Source of the DNA: Paenibacillus terrigena DSM 21567
GTDB lineage: Bacteria; Bacillota; Bacilli; Paenibacillales; Paenibacillaceae
DNA length: 64,000 bases
Assembly (NCBI RefSeq): GCF_000374845.1
Contig: NZ_KB895412.1
Coordinates: 443,056 to 507,055, forward strand
Direction of reading: 5' to 3'
Part shown: positions 33,897 to 41,284 of the stretch, in pieces
Layout of the letters: each line of letters begins with the position of its first letter
Numbering within the stretch: the first letter of the stretch is position 1
Notes under the pieces: generated by a model
What the model was told of the DNA's origin: nothing
The model's database searches: none
Seen by the model: the letters and a program-made list of their open reading frames with translations, nothing else
Translations under genes and position numbers: made by a program

Positions 33897-36266
33897 CTAC
33901 ATGTTCGCCTTCTCCACCACATACGTCGATGCATCCACCTCAGCAACAAATGGACTCACATCCCCAATTGCATAGAGATGAAGCTCATGCATCGCTCGTG
34001 TACACGCTGTGTAGAACAGCTTCCGTTCACGCTCATGCGCATATTGTGCAGCTGAGGCGTTGTATAGAATAACAGCGTCGAATTCCATCCCTTTGGCAAG
34101 GTAGGAAGGGATGACGACAGTCCCACCTTCGAAGGCCGCCGTCTCTTTGTCAATCAGGCGAAGCGGCGTATGCGCATGCAGTGTATCGTAAGCTTCTTGG
34201 CATTCCGCCACGGTCTTGCCGATGATGGCGATGCTATTCAAGCCTTCCGCTTGAAGTGCAGCAATTCGTCCGGTGATGTGATCTGCAAGATCTTCTACGC
34301 CTGCAGCATAGGTCAGTGTCGGTAAGCGACCATCACGATTGAACGGTTCAATCTGCTCGCCGCCTGGAATCATGCCTTGCGTGAACTCGGCAATCGGACG
34401 TGTTGAACGATAGCTGCGCTTCAGCACATGCGTCTCGGTATGCTCAGGCTCGAACAACGCCATCAGCGAGGCGAAGCCCCCTGCATCTGCGGCATGTGTA
34501 TAGATCGTCTGATTGAGATCGCCAAGCGCTGTAATCTTGGCGAACGGGAACAGCTGCTTCAAGAAGGCGAACTGGAACGGCGAATAGTCCTGCGCTTCAT
34601 CAATAAATACATGGCGAATCGAAGTATTCGCGTGGAAGCCTTGCAGTAATTCCTTTAGATATAAATACGGCGTCGCATCTTCATATGACAGCTTGGATTC
34701 TTCGAGCCCCGCTAACGTATGCTCACAGATGAGATCCCACTGTGCTGAAGAGATATCAGCATTGCTCGCTTTCAGACGACCAACCCATTGTTCGTCACGG
34801 AATATCTGACGATAGACGGCAGGAATGTCAATGAAATGGAGAAGCTTCACGTGCCGGCGAAGCTTCTTAAACCGATCTTGGACGATCATAGTCGCAAGCG
34901 CGTCACGTTCCCGATCATAGTCATCGAAGGATTCCGCCGTGTACTGCTTTTTCTGGCGCAAGCGTTCGAAGGCCTCGGCATAGGCGTCTTTATCAAGTAA
35001 TTCAATAGCCTCTTCGACCCAGCGTTTCTTCTTCTCTCGTTTCATCAGCTGCGTTAACTCACGGAGCAGAGACTCTGCGACGAGCTTCATCCGATTCGGA
35101 ATGCGCATGGAATGGTCGAGTGCATAGAATTGATCTGCAATCGATTCGGCGGAGATGAGTTCCCGCCCGCGGAATCGGATCGGTTTGAACTTCATACCAG
35201 CTTGCTTCAAACCATCGGCATATTGCTCGATGAATGTCATATAGGAAGCTGATGTCTTATATCGAATGCTTGCGAGACGCGCTTGATCCTGCGGAGCATC
35301 GGTAGCATTTAGCGTATATTCCAATTGCTCGAATGGATCTTCAATCTGGAAGGACCCTGATAGACGTTTCTCCAGATATTGCTGGAACGTCGTCTGCTGC
35401 ATATTATTCTCGCCAAGCTCCGGCAGGACGGTTGAGACATAGCTGTTGAACAGCGGATTCGGTGAGAATAGCACGATCTGCTCACTGCTCAGCGTGTTCC
35501 GGTACCGGTATAACAAATATGCGACACGTTGCAGAGCAGCGGAGGTCTTGCCGCTCCCGGCAGCACCCTGTACGACGAGAAGCCGGCTCCGCTCATTACG
35601 GATAATCCGATTCTGCTCCTGTTGTATCGTCGCGACAATCGTCTTCATCTGATTGTCGGCATGTTTGCCGAGTACCTCTTGCAGCAGTTCGTCACCGATC
35701 GTTACACCGGTATTGAATAGACTGCGGATCGTGCCATTTCGAATAATGAATTGCCTCTTTAGGTCCATAACGCCGCGGATTGTACCGCTCGGTGTCTCAT
35801 ATTCCGCAGGACCTGGAGGGTAGTCGTAATACAGACTGGAGACAGGAGCGCGCCAATCATAGATCAGATATTGTTCACCGCTGGAATCGAGCAGGGAAGC
35901 AATGCCGAGATAGATCTGCTCCGTGTGAGGATCACCGTCCTCGGTAAAGTCAATGCGTCCAAAATAAGGCGATTGCTGCAGCTTCGTCAGTGTCTTAAGC
36001 TGCTCGCGTGCATGACGGTGCGTCGATTCTCGTTCGAAGAGCACCTCAGCTTGCTGCTTCATGCTCGCAAACGTCTCCGCCGCTTCCGCGGAATCCTCGA
36101 AATTGACCGTGACATCATCCCAGAAATTTTTGCGAATGTCGACGATTTCGTCCCTGGCGTGCAGCACCTGCTCCTGCAGCTTCGCGATTCGTTGATCGAT
36201 TTCGGTGACGACCTGCTGGACACGGTCTTGTTCCTGCTGCTGCCAATCTTGCTCTGCTGTACCCAT
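33897..36266 (-). CDS. helD: RNA polymerase recycling ATPase HelD (UvrD/Rep-like)
   Basis: About 789 residues. The N-terminal coiled-coil arm (about 5-90, QQVVTEIDQRIAKLQEQVLHARDEI) is the part that reaches into the RNA polymerase secondary channel in known HelD. The SF1 motor has Walker A VQGAAGSGKTSAALQR (about 233), motif II HVFIDEAQDYSPFQ and motif III LGDLNQTIY. HelD uses ATP to release stalled RNA polymerase from DNA. ATG 36266 is chosen because AGGAG is 8 nt upstream; GTG 36275 overlaps that site. Transcribed alone. Confidence 0.93.
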   Translation of the reverse strand: MGTAEQDWQQQEQDRVQQVVTEIDQRIAKLQEQVLHARDEIVDIRKNFWDDVTVNFEDSAEAAETFASMKQQAEVLFERESTHRHAREQLKTLTKLQQSPYFGRIDFTEDGDPHTEQIYLGIASLLDSSGEQYLIYDWRAPVSSLYYDYPPGPAEYETPSGTIRGVMDLKRQFIIRNGTIRSLFNTGVTIGDELLQEVLGKHADNQMKTIVATIQQEQNRIIRNERSRLLVVQGAAGSGKTSAALQRVAYLLYRYRNTLSSEQIVLFSPNPLFNSYVSTVLPELGENNMQQTTFQQYLEKRLSGSFQIEDPFEQLEYTLNATDAPQDQARLASIRYKTSASYMTFIEQYADGLKQAGMKFKPIRFRGRELISAESIADQFYALDHSMRIPNRMKLVAESLLRELTQLMKREKKKRWVEEAIELLDKDAYAEAFERLRQKKQYTAESFDDYDRERDALATMIVQDRFKKLRRHVKLLHFIDIPAVYRQIFRDEQWVGRLKASNADISSAQWDLICEHTLAGLEESKLSYEDATPYLYLKELLQGFHANTSIRHVFIDEAQDYSPFQFAFLKQLFPFAKITALGDLNQTIYTHAADAGGFASLMALFEPEHTETHVLKRSYRSTRPIAEFTQGMIPGGEQIEPFNRDGRLPTLTYAAGVEDLADHITGRIAALQAEGLNSIAIIGKTVAECQEAYDTLHAHTPLRLIDKETAAFEGGTVVIPSYLAKGMEFDAVILYNASAAQYAHERERKLFYTACTRAMHELHLYAIGDVSPFVAEVDASTYVVEKANM

Positions 36267-36307
36267 TCGATTCACTCCTTTGGTTCTATAATTGTGGAAA
36301 TCCCATG

Positions 36308-36337
36308 TTGACAGTCCCTAATTCGCTATGCTATAAT
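36308..36337 (+). promoter_or_regulatory. Strong promoter upstream of an untranslated region
   Basis: TTGACA (36308-36313), 18 bp, TATAAT (36332-36337), a full consensus match predicting a start near 36344. No open frame with a ribosome binding site follows until 36695; two terminators lie in between. Confidence 0.75.
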
Positions 36338-36343
36338 TAATTT

Positions 36344-36417
36344 AGAAAAGACTGTGAACGGAACGTAAACTCATAAAAATAAAACGTTGCTCTCCATTTT
36401 AACATGGGGATTTTTTT
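36344..36417 (+). ncRNA. Candidate small RNA or leader transcript
   Basis: From the promoter at 36308 a transcript of about 74 nt would end at a short hairpin, CTCCAT (36392-36397) with ATGGGG (36404-36409), and T7 (36411-36417). An AACGT/ACGTT pair (36362-36366, 36384-36388) could form another stem. No homology to a known RNA family was recognised. It could instead be the leader of the MocR-ddl operon. Confidence 0.4.
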
Positions 36418-36458
36418 AGTTCAACCTATATTTTGTGAGACCTTGTATTGTTAGGATG

Positions 36459-36502
36459 AGTCACGCAAAGAGTATAATTCTCTTTGCGTGACTCATTTTT
36501 TA
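36459..36502 (+). terminator. Strong terminator with no gene directly before it
   Basis: A perfect 15-bp stem, 36459-36473 (GAGTCACGCAAAGAG) with 36481-36495, a 7-nt loop and T6. It lies 193 bp before the MocR start, so it either ends the candidate small RNA region or attenuates the operon. Confidence 0.85.
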
Positions 36503-36694
36503 TTTATATTAATTATATAGTTCATGGATTAATCCTCCTAATTTACAATTGCTTGGGTTAGAATGCTGGTTATCTATAGATACCCGATTGTGAAGGAGAT
36601 GAAACAGGGGAGCCACGCACGCATCGAAAGTCGCCTGCTGTGGTTCTTTTGCTGTATCGGCAATTATGACATGATAGGGATAGGAGGTGTGGGG

Positions 36695-38173
36695 ATGTAT
36701 TCTGATTTCAAGTTCGCGGATAATCGGCCTGTGTATATTCAGGTCAAGGATTATATGAAGCGTCTAATACTAAAAGGTGCGTTGCAGGCGAACCAGAAGC
36801 TCCCGTCCACACGAGAATTGAGCGTATTAATGAATGTTAGCCGCAACACGGTCTTGACCGCATACTCCGATCTGGAGGAGGAGGGCTTCATCTACGCGTT
36901 GAAGGGCAAGGGCAATTACGTGGCTTCTTCATCAGGAGAGGTTAAGACTCCGGCAGGCGAGGAAGCAGGACATCAGCTGGATTGGAGCCAGCGCATCAAT
37001 GATTATGCGCGATTGGCTGAGCAGGAGGACCTGATGAAGCATGGCATACGGGCAGAAAAGGGTTCAATTCTATTCACGAGCATCGCTCCGGATGAGAAGC
37101 TGTTCGATCTGAATAATGTGAAGCGGGCGTTCCTTGATCGGATGTCGATTGAGGGGGAAGTGCTTCTCAACTACGGGTACGCCAAGGGCTACAAGCCGCT
37201 CATTGACTATCTGCTGCGGTATATGGAGAACAAAGGCGTTGATCTGACGGGTAAAGATCTTCTCATTACCGATGGTTTCACCGAAGGCTTCGACCTTGTG
37301 CTGACCGGCCTTGGGAAGTCCAGCGGCCATGCCATCTGCGAGAATCCGACCCATCATACTGCGCTTAAAAATATGAGGCTCCATCAGTTCGCCATCACAG
37401 GTATCCAGATGGAACCGGACGGAATGAATCTGGAGCAGTTGGAGCGGGAGCTAACGGCACAGCGCTTCGATCTGGCTTATCTGGTTCCCTCCTACCATAA
37501 TCCAACGGGGATTGTCATGTCTCCAGAAAAGCGAGTGGAGGCCATTCGGTTATTAGGCAGGAGCCAAGTTCCTATTATTGAGGATGGCTTCAACGAGGAG
37601 CTCAGGTACTCAGGCTCCCATGTGGCGCCATTGATCGCAAGCGTCGGCAAGAGCAATAATGTCATTTATATAGGCAGCTTCTCCAAAATACTATTTCCCG
37701 GTCTGAGGGTTGGTTGGGTGCTGGCGGACAAAGTATTGGTCAGCTACTTGGAGAGCGTGAAGCGGGCGCGCAGCATTCATACCTCTACGCTAGATCAGTC
37801 TTTGCTGTACCAGTATCTTCATAATGGCAACTTCGAAAAGTATTTGAAGCGTGCGCGGGCGGAATACAAAAGAAAATACGAGCTCGCCTTGCACTGCTGC
37901 AATACGTATATTCCATTTGCTCGATTATCTGGAGATGGAGGCCTACATTTGTTCATCGAGTTCGAACCGTCCTTCCAGGCTAGGGAACTGTTAGAGGCAT
38001 GCACGGAAAAGGGTGTGGTGTTCACGCCAGGTGATATATTCTACGTCAATGGCAGAGGGCAAGGCAGTCATACGATGCGTCTAGGTTTCTCCAGGGTAAC
38101 GGATGAAGACATTGTAAAAGGGATTCGAATCATAGGCGAGACAGCTGGAGCAATTAGACAAACGAGAGGATGA
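36695..38173 (+). CDS. MocR-family regulator (GntR winged helix + aminotransferase domain)
   Basis: About 492 residues. An N-terminal GntR winged helix (RPVYIQVKDYMKRLILKGAL, LPSTRELSVLMNVSRNTVLTAY) joins a PLP aminotransferase-fold sensor domain with YHNPTGIVMSPEKR and the PLP-lysine motif SFSKILFPGLRVGW. ATG 36695 has AGGAGGTG five nt upstream. The next gene, ddl, follows after 6 bp. In Brevibacillus brevis a MocR regulator, DdlR, activates the ddl gene, so this is its likely counterpart, sensing PLP and perhaps D-alanine; the assignment rests on that precedent and on context. Confidence 0.85.
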   Translation: MYSDFKFADNRPVYIQVKDYMKRLILKGALQANQKLPSTRELSVLMNVSRNTVLTAYSDLEEEGFIYALKGKGNYVASSSGEVKTPAGEEAGHQLDWSQRINDYARLAEQEDLMKHGIRAEKGSILFTSIAPDEKLFDLNNVKRAFLDRMSIEGEVLLNYGYAKGYKPLIDYLLRYMENKGVDLTGKDLLITDGFTEGFDLVLTGLGKSSGHAICENPTHHTALKNMRLHQFAITGIQMEPDGMNLEQLERELTAQRFDLAYLVPSYHNPTGIVMSPEKRVEAIRLLGRSQVPIIEDGFNEELRYSGSHVAPLIASVGKSNNVIYIGSFSKILFPGLRVGWVLADKVLVSYLESVKRARSIHTSTLDQSLLYQYLHNGNFEKYLKRARAEYKRKYELALHCCNTYIPFARLSGDGGLHLFIEFEPSFQARELLEACTEKGVVFTPGDIFYVNGRGQGSHTMRLGFSRVTDEDIVKGIRIIGETAGAIRQTRG

Positions 38174-38179
38174 AGGTGT

Positions 38180-39094
38180 GTGAAGATCGGCGTAATTATG
38201 GGAGGGTTATCATCGGAACGGGAGATTTCACTCCTTACAGGGCAAGAAATGATGGGTAACCTGGACAAAGTTAAGCATGAGGTATATCCAATTGAGATCA
38301 ACGGTAAGCGGGATCTAATCGACAAAACAGCAGGGCTGGATCTAGCGTTGCTCGCCCTTCATGGGAAATACGGGGAGGACGGAACGGTCCAGGCAACGTT
38401 GGAATCGCTCGGTATTCCTTATACGGGAAGCGGTGTCCTAGCTAGCAGCGTATGCATGGATAAGGAGATGTCCAAGAAATTAATGCGCTGTGAGGGGCTT
38501 CATACCGGGGAGTCGGTCCAAGTAAGCCATATGGATGAGTTAGAAGCAGTAGATGTTGATCGTCTAGGGTATCCGGTGGTAGTGAAGCCGAATTCGGGAG
38601 GCTCCAGCATTGGCATTCAGATTGTCGAGCATCCCGGAGCACTATCGGCAGCTGTGCAGGCCGCTCTGGAATGGGATGATTCTGTAATGATCGAGCAGTT
38701 CCTTGCAGGAGAGGAAATTACTTGTTCCATATTGAACGGTGAGCTGCTTCCAGTCATCTCTATTCGAGCCAATGCAGGAACTTTTTTTGACTATACATCC
38801 AAGTACGAGGACGGCGGGGCTGACGAACGAGTCATTCAACTGCCGCAAGAGGTTCATGAGCGGGTTGAGGCTGCAGCGCTGTCTTGTTATCGGGTACTAA
38901 GGTGCAGCGTGTACGCTCGCATCGACATGATTGTGAAAGACGGCATCCCTTATATTCTTGAAGTGAATACGTTGCCTGGCCTGACGAAGAATAGCTTGCT
39001 GCCCAAAAGTGCGGCTGCAGCCAATATTTCATTCCCTGAGCTATTAGAGCTTATTATGATATATTCCTTGGAACAAAGAGATAGAAAGGAGTAG
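38180..39094 (+). CDS. ddl: D-alanine--D-alanine ligase
   Basis: An ATP-grasp ligase making the D-Ala-D-Ala dipeptide for peptidoglycan. Motifs: IGVIMGGLSSEREISLLTG at the N-terminus, LLALHGKYGEDGTVQATLE, the ATP-grasp loop VVKPNSGGSSIGI, and the metal-binding end RIDMIVKDGIPYILEVNTLPG. 304 residues, the length of the shorter (DdlB-like) type. It starts with GTG 38180 right after the MocR gene and is followed 6 bp later by the aminotransferase, so all three are co-transcribed. Confidence 0.93.
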   Translation: MKIGVIMGGLSSEREISLLTGQEMMGNLDKVKHEVYPIEINGKRDLIDKTAGLDLALLALHGKYGEDGTVQATLESLGIPYTGSGVLASSVCMDKEMSKKLMRCEGLHTGESVQVSHMDELEAVDVDRLGYPVVVKPNSGGSSIGIQIVEHPGALSAAVQAALEWDDSVMIEQFLAGEEITCSILNGELLPVISIRANAGTFFDYTSKYEDGGADERVIQLPQEVHERVEAAALSCYRVLRCSVYARIDMIVKDGIPYILEVNTLPGLTKNSLLPKSAAAANISFPELLELIMIYSLEQRDRKE

Positions 39095-39100
39095 GACGAT

Positions 39101-40273
39101 ATGAACGGAACGAGTGCATTCTTGTCCCCATTGGCGCGTACGATGCCGCCGTCTGGGATTCGACAGTTTTTCAACGCAGTCAATGCAAATCCACGTGTGA
39201 TCTCACTTGGCGTAGGAGAACCAGACTTCCGGACACCCAAGCACGCCAGGGAGGCATGCATGCGCATGCTGGAGGCGGAGAACATGACCTATACGCCGAA
39301 CGAGGGGCTAATGGCACTTCGGGAGGCTATAGCCGACTATTTGTACGAAGGCTGGCGGTTGGCCTATGAGCCTTCTAAGGAAGTACTGATCACTGTTGGC
39401 GGCAGCGAGGCGATTGATCTAGCGCTTCGCGCATTGATCACTTCCGGCGACGAGGTTCTCGTTCCTGTTCCTAATTATGTTGTCTATACACCTATTGCCC
39501 TTCTGAATGGTGGAACGGTGGTCGAGATCCCCTTATCTGCCTCCAAAGGCTTCAAGCTGACGGCAGAAGCTTTGCGTCAAGCGATAACGCCGCGTTCCAA
39601 GGTGCTTGTTGTTAATTTTCCGAACAACCCGACCGGAGCTATTATGACGTATGACGATTGGTTGCCGATTGCCAAGCTTATTGAAGAGCATAATCTAATC
39701 GTATTATCCGATGAGATTTATGCCGAGCTCACCTATGAACAGAAGCATATCAGTCTCGCTTCTCTGCCGGGAATGAAGGATCGCACGATTGTGATCAGCG
39801 GATTTTCCAAAGCTTTTGCAATGACGGGGTGGCGGATCGGCTACGCCTGCGGTCACTCTGATTTAATCGGTGCAATGACGAAGATTCACCAATATACCGC
39901 GATATGCGCGCCAGTTCTTGGGCAGATTGCTGCTCTGGAATGCTTGCGTGGCTGTATGGAAGAGAAGGACAGGATGATTCAGTCCTACGATCAACGCAGA
40001 CGCAAATTCGTTCAAGGGTTAAAAGATATCGGCCTGCCCTGTAAGGAACCGGAAGGGGCCTTATATGCTTTTCCGTCCATCGCTCATACGGGAATGAGCT
40101 CTCAACAGTTTGCGAAGAGATTGCTTGAGGAAGCTAACGTTGCGGCAATTCCAGGAGATGTGTTCGGACCGGGGGGAGAAGGACATCTGCGCTGCTGCTA
40201 CGCGGCCTCCTCCAGTCAATTGGCTGAGGCTTTGCAGCGTATGGATTATTTTCTGCGAAGTCAGAAGATATAG
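39101..40273 (+). CDS. Class I/II aminotransferase
   Basis: A 390-residue fold-type I PLP enzyme of the aspartate/aromatic aminotransferase-like subgroup: ISLGVGEPDFRTP at the N-terminus, NFPNNPTGAIM, the Asp/Tyr pair in VLSDEIYAEL, the PLP lysine in SGFSKAFAMTGWRIGY, and the substrate-carboxylate Arg near HLRCCYAAS. Its position behind ddl suggests a role in alanine supply for the cell wall, but the substrate cannot be read from the sequence; PatA-like and aspartate aminotransferases look alike here. Confidence 0.88.
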   Translation: MNGTSAFLSPLARTMPPSGIRQFFNAVNANPRVISLGVGEPDFRTPKHAREACMRMLEAENMTYTPNEGLMALREAIADYLYEGWRLAYEPSKEVLITVGGSEAIDLALRALITSGDEVLVPVPNYVVYTPIALLNGGTVVEIPLSASKGFKLTAEALRQAITPRSKVLVVNFPNNPTGAIMTYDDWLPIAKLIEEHNLIVLSDEIYAELTYEQKHISLASLPGMKDRTIVISGFSKAFAMTGWRIGYACGHSDLIGAMTKIHQYTAICAPVLGQIAALECLRGCMEEKDRMIQSYDQRRRKFVQGLKDIGLPCKEPEGALYAFPSIAHTGMSSQQFAKRLLEEANVAAIPGDVFGPGGEGHLRCCYAASSSQLAEALQRMDYFLRSQKI

Positions 40274-40303
40274 AATTCCCAATAGGTTAGAAGCGTAATA
40301 ACA

Positions 40304-40330
40304 AAACCCGGCAGCTAAGCTGCCGGGTTT
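40304..40330. terminator. Bidirectional terminator
   Basis: AAACCCGGCAGCT (40304-40316) pairs with AGCTGCCGGGTTT (40318-40330) with a one-base centre, closing the MocR-ddl operon and the convergent yxeA-like operon. Confidence 0.85.
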
Positions 40331-40340
40331 ATTTGCTTTG

Positions 40341-40721
40341 TTATTTTGCCGCGAGTAAAGGTTTTGCTGCCGAAGGGATATCGCTCGCTTGGACCTCTTC
40401 CCAATGGGTCACGACATCAGCTTTGATCGTAACGGCGAGATAAGCATCCTTGCGTAGTACTTTGTTTGCTGTAAATTCAAGATCCTGCTTTTTTCCGTCT
40501 TTATCGACGCCAGACAGGTTATAGAGATATCGGGTATGTTCTCTGCCGTCTGAATCTTTATCGGTCTTTTCCTTATAGGAATCACCGACGATCGTGAAGT
40601 AATCATTACCTTTCAGGAAGGGATTGTGCTCGGGCGCATATTTCGATACGGCTGCAGCGCCCCCGAGCATCACGATGAAGATTACGGCAAGAACAAAAAT
40701 GAATTTGGTCGATGTTTTCAT
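40341..40721 (-). CDS. yxeA: YxeA-family (DUF1093) secreted or membrane-anchored protein
   Basis: About 126 residues: an N-terminal signal or anchor (KFIFVLAVIFIVMLGGAAAV) and a small OB-like domain (YFTIVGDSYKEKT, RYLYNLSGVDKDGKKQDLEF, AYLAVTIKADVVTHWEEV) typical of YxeA. The function is unknown in the family. ATG 40721 has AAGGGAG upstream; the longer frame from 40901 is the antisense-free read-through of the neighbouring gene. It lies 23 bp after the PLDc_N-type gene. Confidence 0.8.
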   Translation of the reverse strand: MKTSTKFIFVLAVIFIVMLGGAAAVSKYAPEHNPFLKGNDYFTIVGDSYKEKTDKDSDGREHTRYLYNLSGVDKDGKKQDLEFTANKVLRKDAYLAVTIKADVVTHWEEVQASDIPSAAKPLLAAK

Positions 40722-40743
40722 AGGTTGAATCTCCCTTCTGAAA

Positions 40744-40998
40744 TTAAATGTATTGCTCTTGATTATTGAAACGATGCTGTGGCGGTTGTGGACGCTCTTT
40801 GCGCACGAACATATAGACGATGATGCCGATAATAGGGAACCAGAATAAGACGGCTGTAATGATCCAAGCGACCGTGTTATCTTGATAACGTTCGGAAGCA
40901 TCTCGGAAAGCCCAAATCATGAGTGCGATATGAATAACGAATAGAAATGCGGGAATAAGAAACAATGCTATACCTGCGAGAATAATAAGTGTGTGCAT
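40744..40998 (-). CDS. Small two-TM protein, PLDc_N type
   Basis: An 84-residue membrane protein: two TM segments (LIILAGIALFLIPAFLFVIHIALMIW in two parts, and AWIITAVLFWFPIIGIIVYMFV) around AFRDASERYQDN, ending in a basic tail (RKERPQPPQHRF). The pattern of TM, short acidic loop, W..V.....P..G...Y matches the phospholipase D N-terminal-like (PLDc_N) domain of small bacterial membrane proteins. It is the first gene of a two-gene operon with the yxeA-like gene. Confidence 0.75.
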   Translation of the reverse strand: MHTLIILAGIALFLIPAFLFVIHIALMIWAFRDASERYQDNTVAWIITAVLFWFPIIGIIVYMFVRKERPQPPQHRFNNQEQYI

Positions 40999-41165
40999 AG
41001 TGATCTTCCTTTCAAAATGGGATAAGTCAGCGCCATGTTTCGTGTGGATATGGTGCCAAACTGTTGTCTCGTTGTGATGTATTAAGCTTACGACGGAATC
41101 AAATGGGGAACCATAGATTTAACTTTCATGATTCTTACATCTTTGTAATTTAGGCATGCTAAGTA

Positions 41166-41247
41166 TTGAACGGTCATTCAACTCGCGTAAATTTGATTAA
41201 TGGAAATCGATTAGATATACTAAATATTAGATTGAACAACCGGTCAA
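41166..41247 (+). promoter_or_regulatory. Two operator-like sites before the RND pump gene
   Basis: TTGAACGGTCATTCAA (41166-41181) and TTGAACAACCGGTCAA (41232-41247) share a dyad TTGA-N8-TCAA and are 66 bp apart in the 286-bp intergenic region. An overlapping CAACC-N8-GGTTG dyad runs from 41237 to 41254. They are probably targets of the TetR-type regulator encoded after the pump gene. Confidence 0.55.
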
Positions 41248-41284
41248 ATGGTTGAAAAAGAGAATGCTTAGGGGAGGAAGAAAC

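Noticed and set aside
36563-36694. Longer N-terminus for the MocR regulator.
   Set aside because: The winged helix starts after ATG 36695, which has AGGAGGTG upstream; the extra 44 codons have no ribosome binding site.
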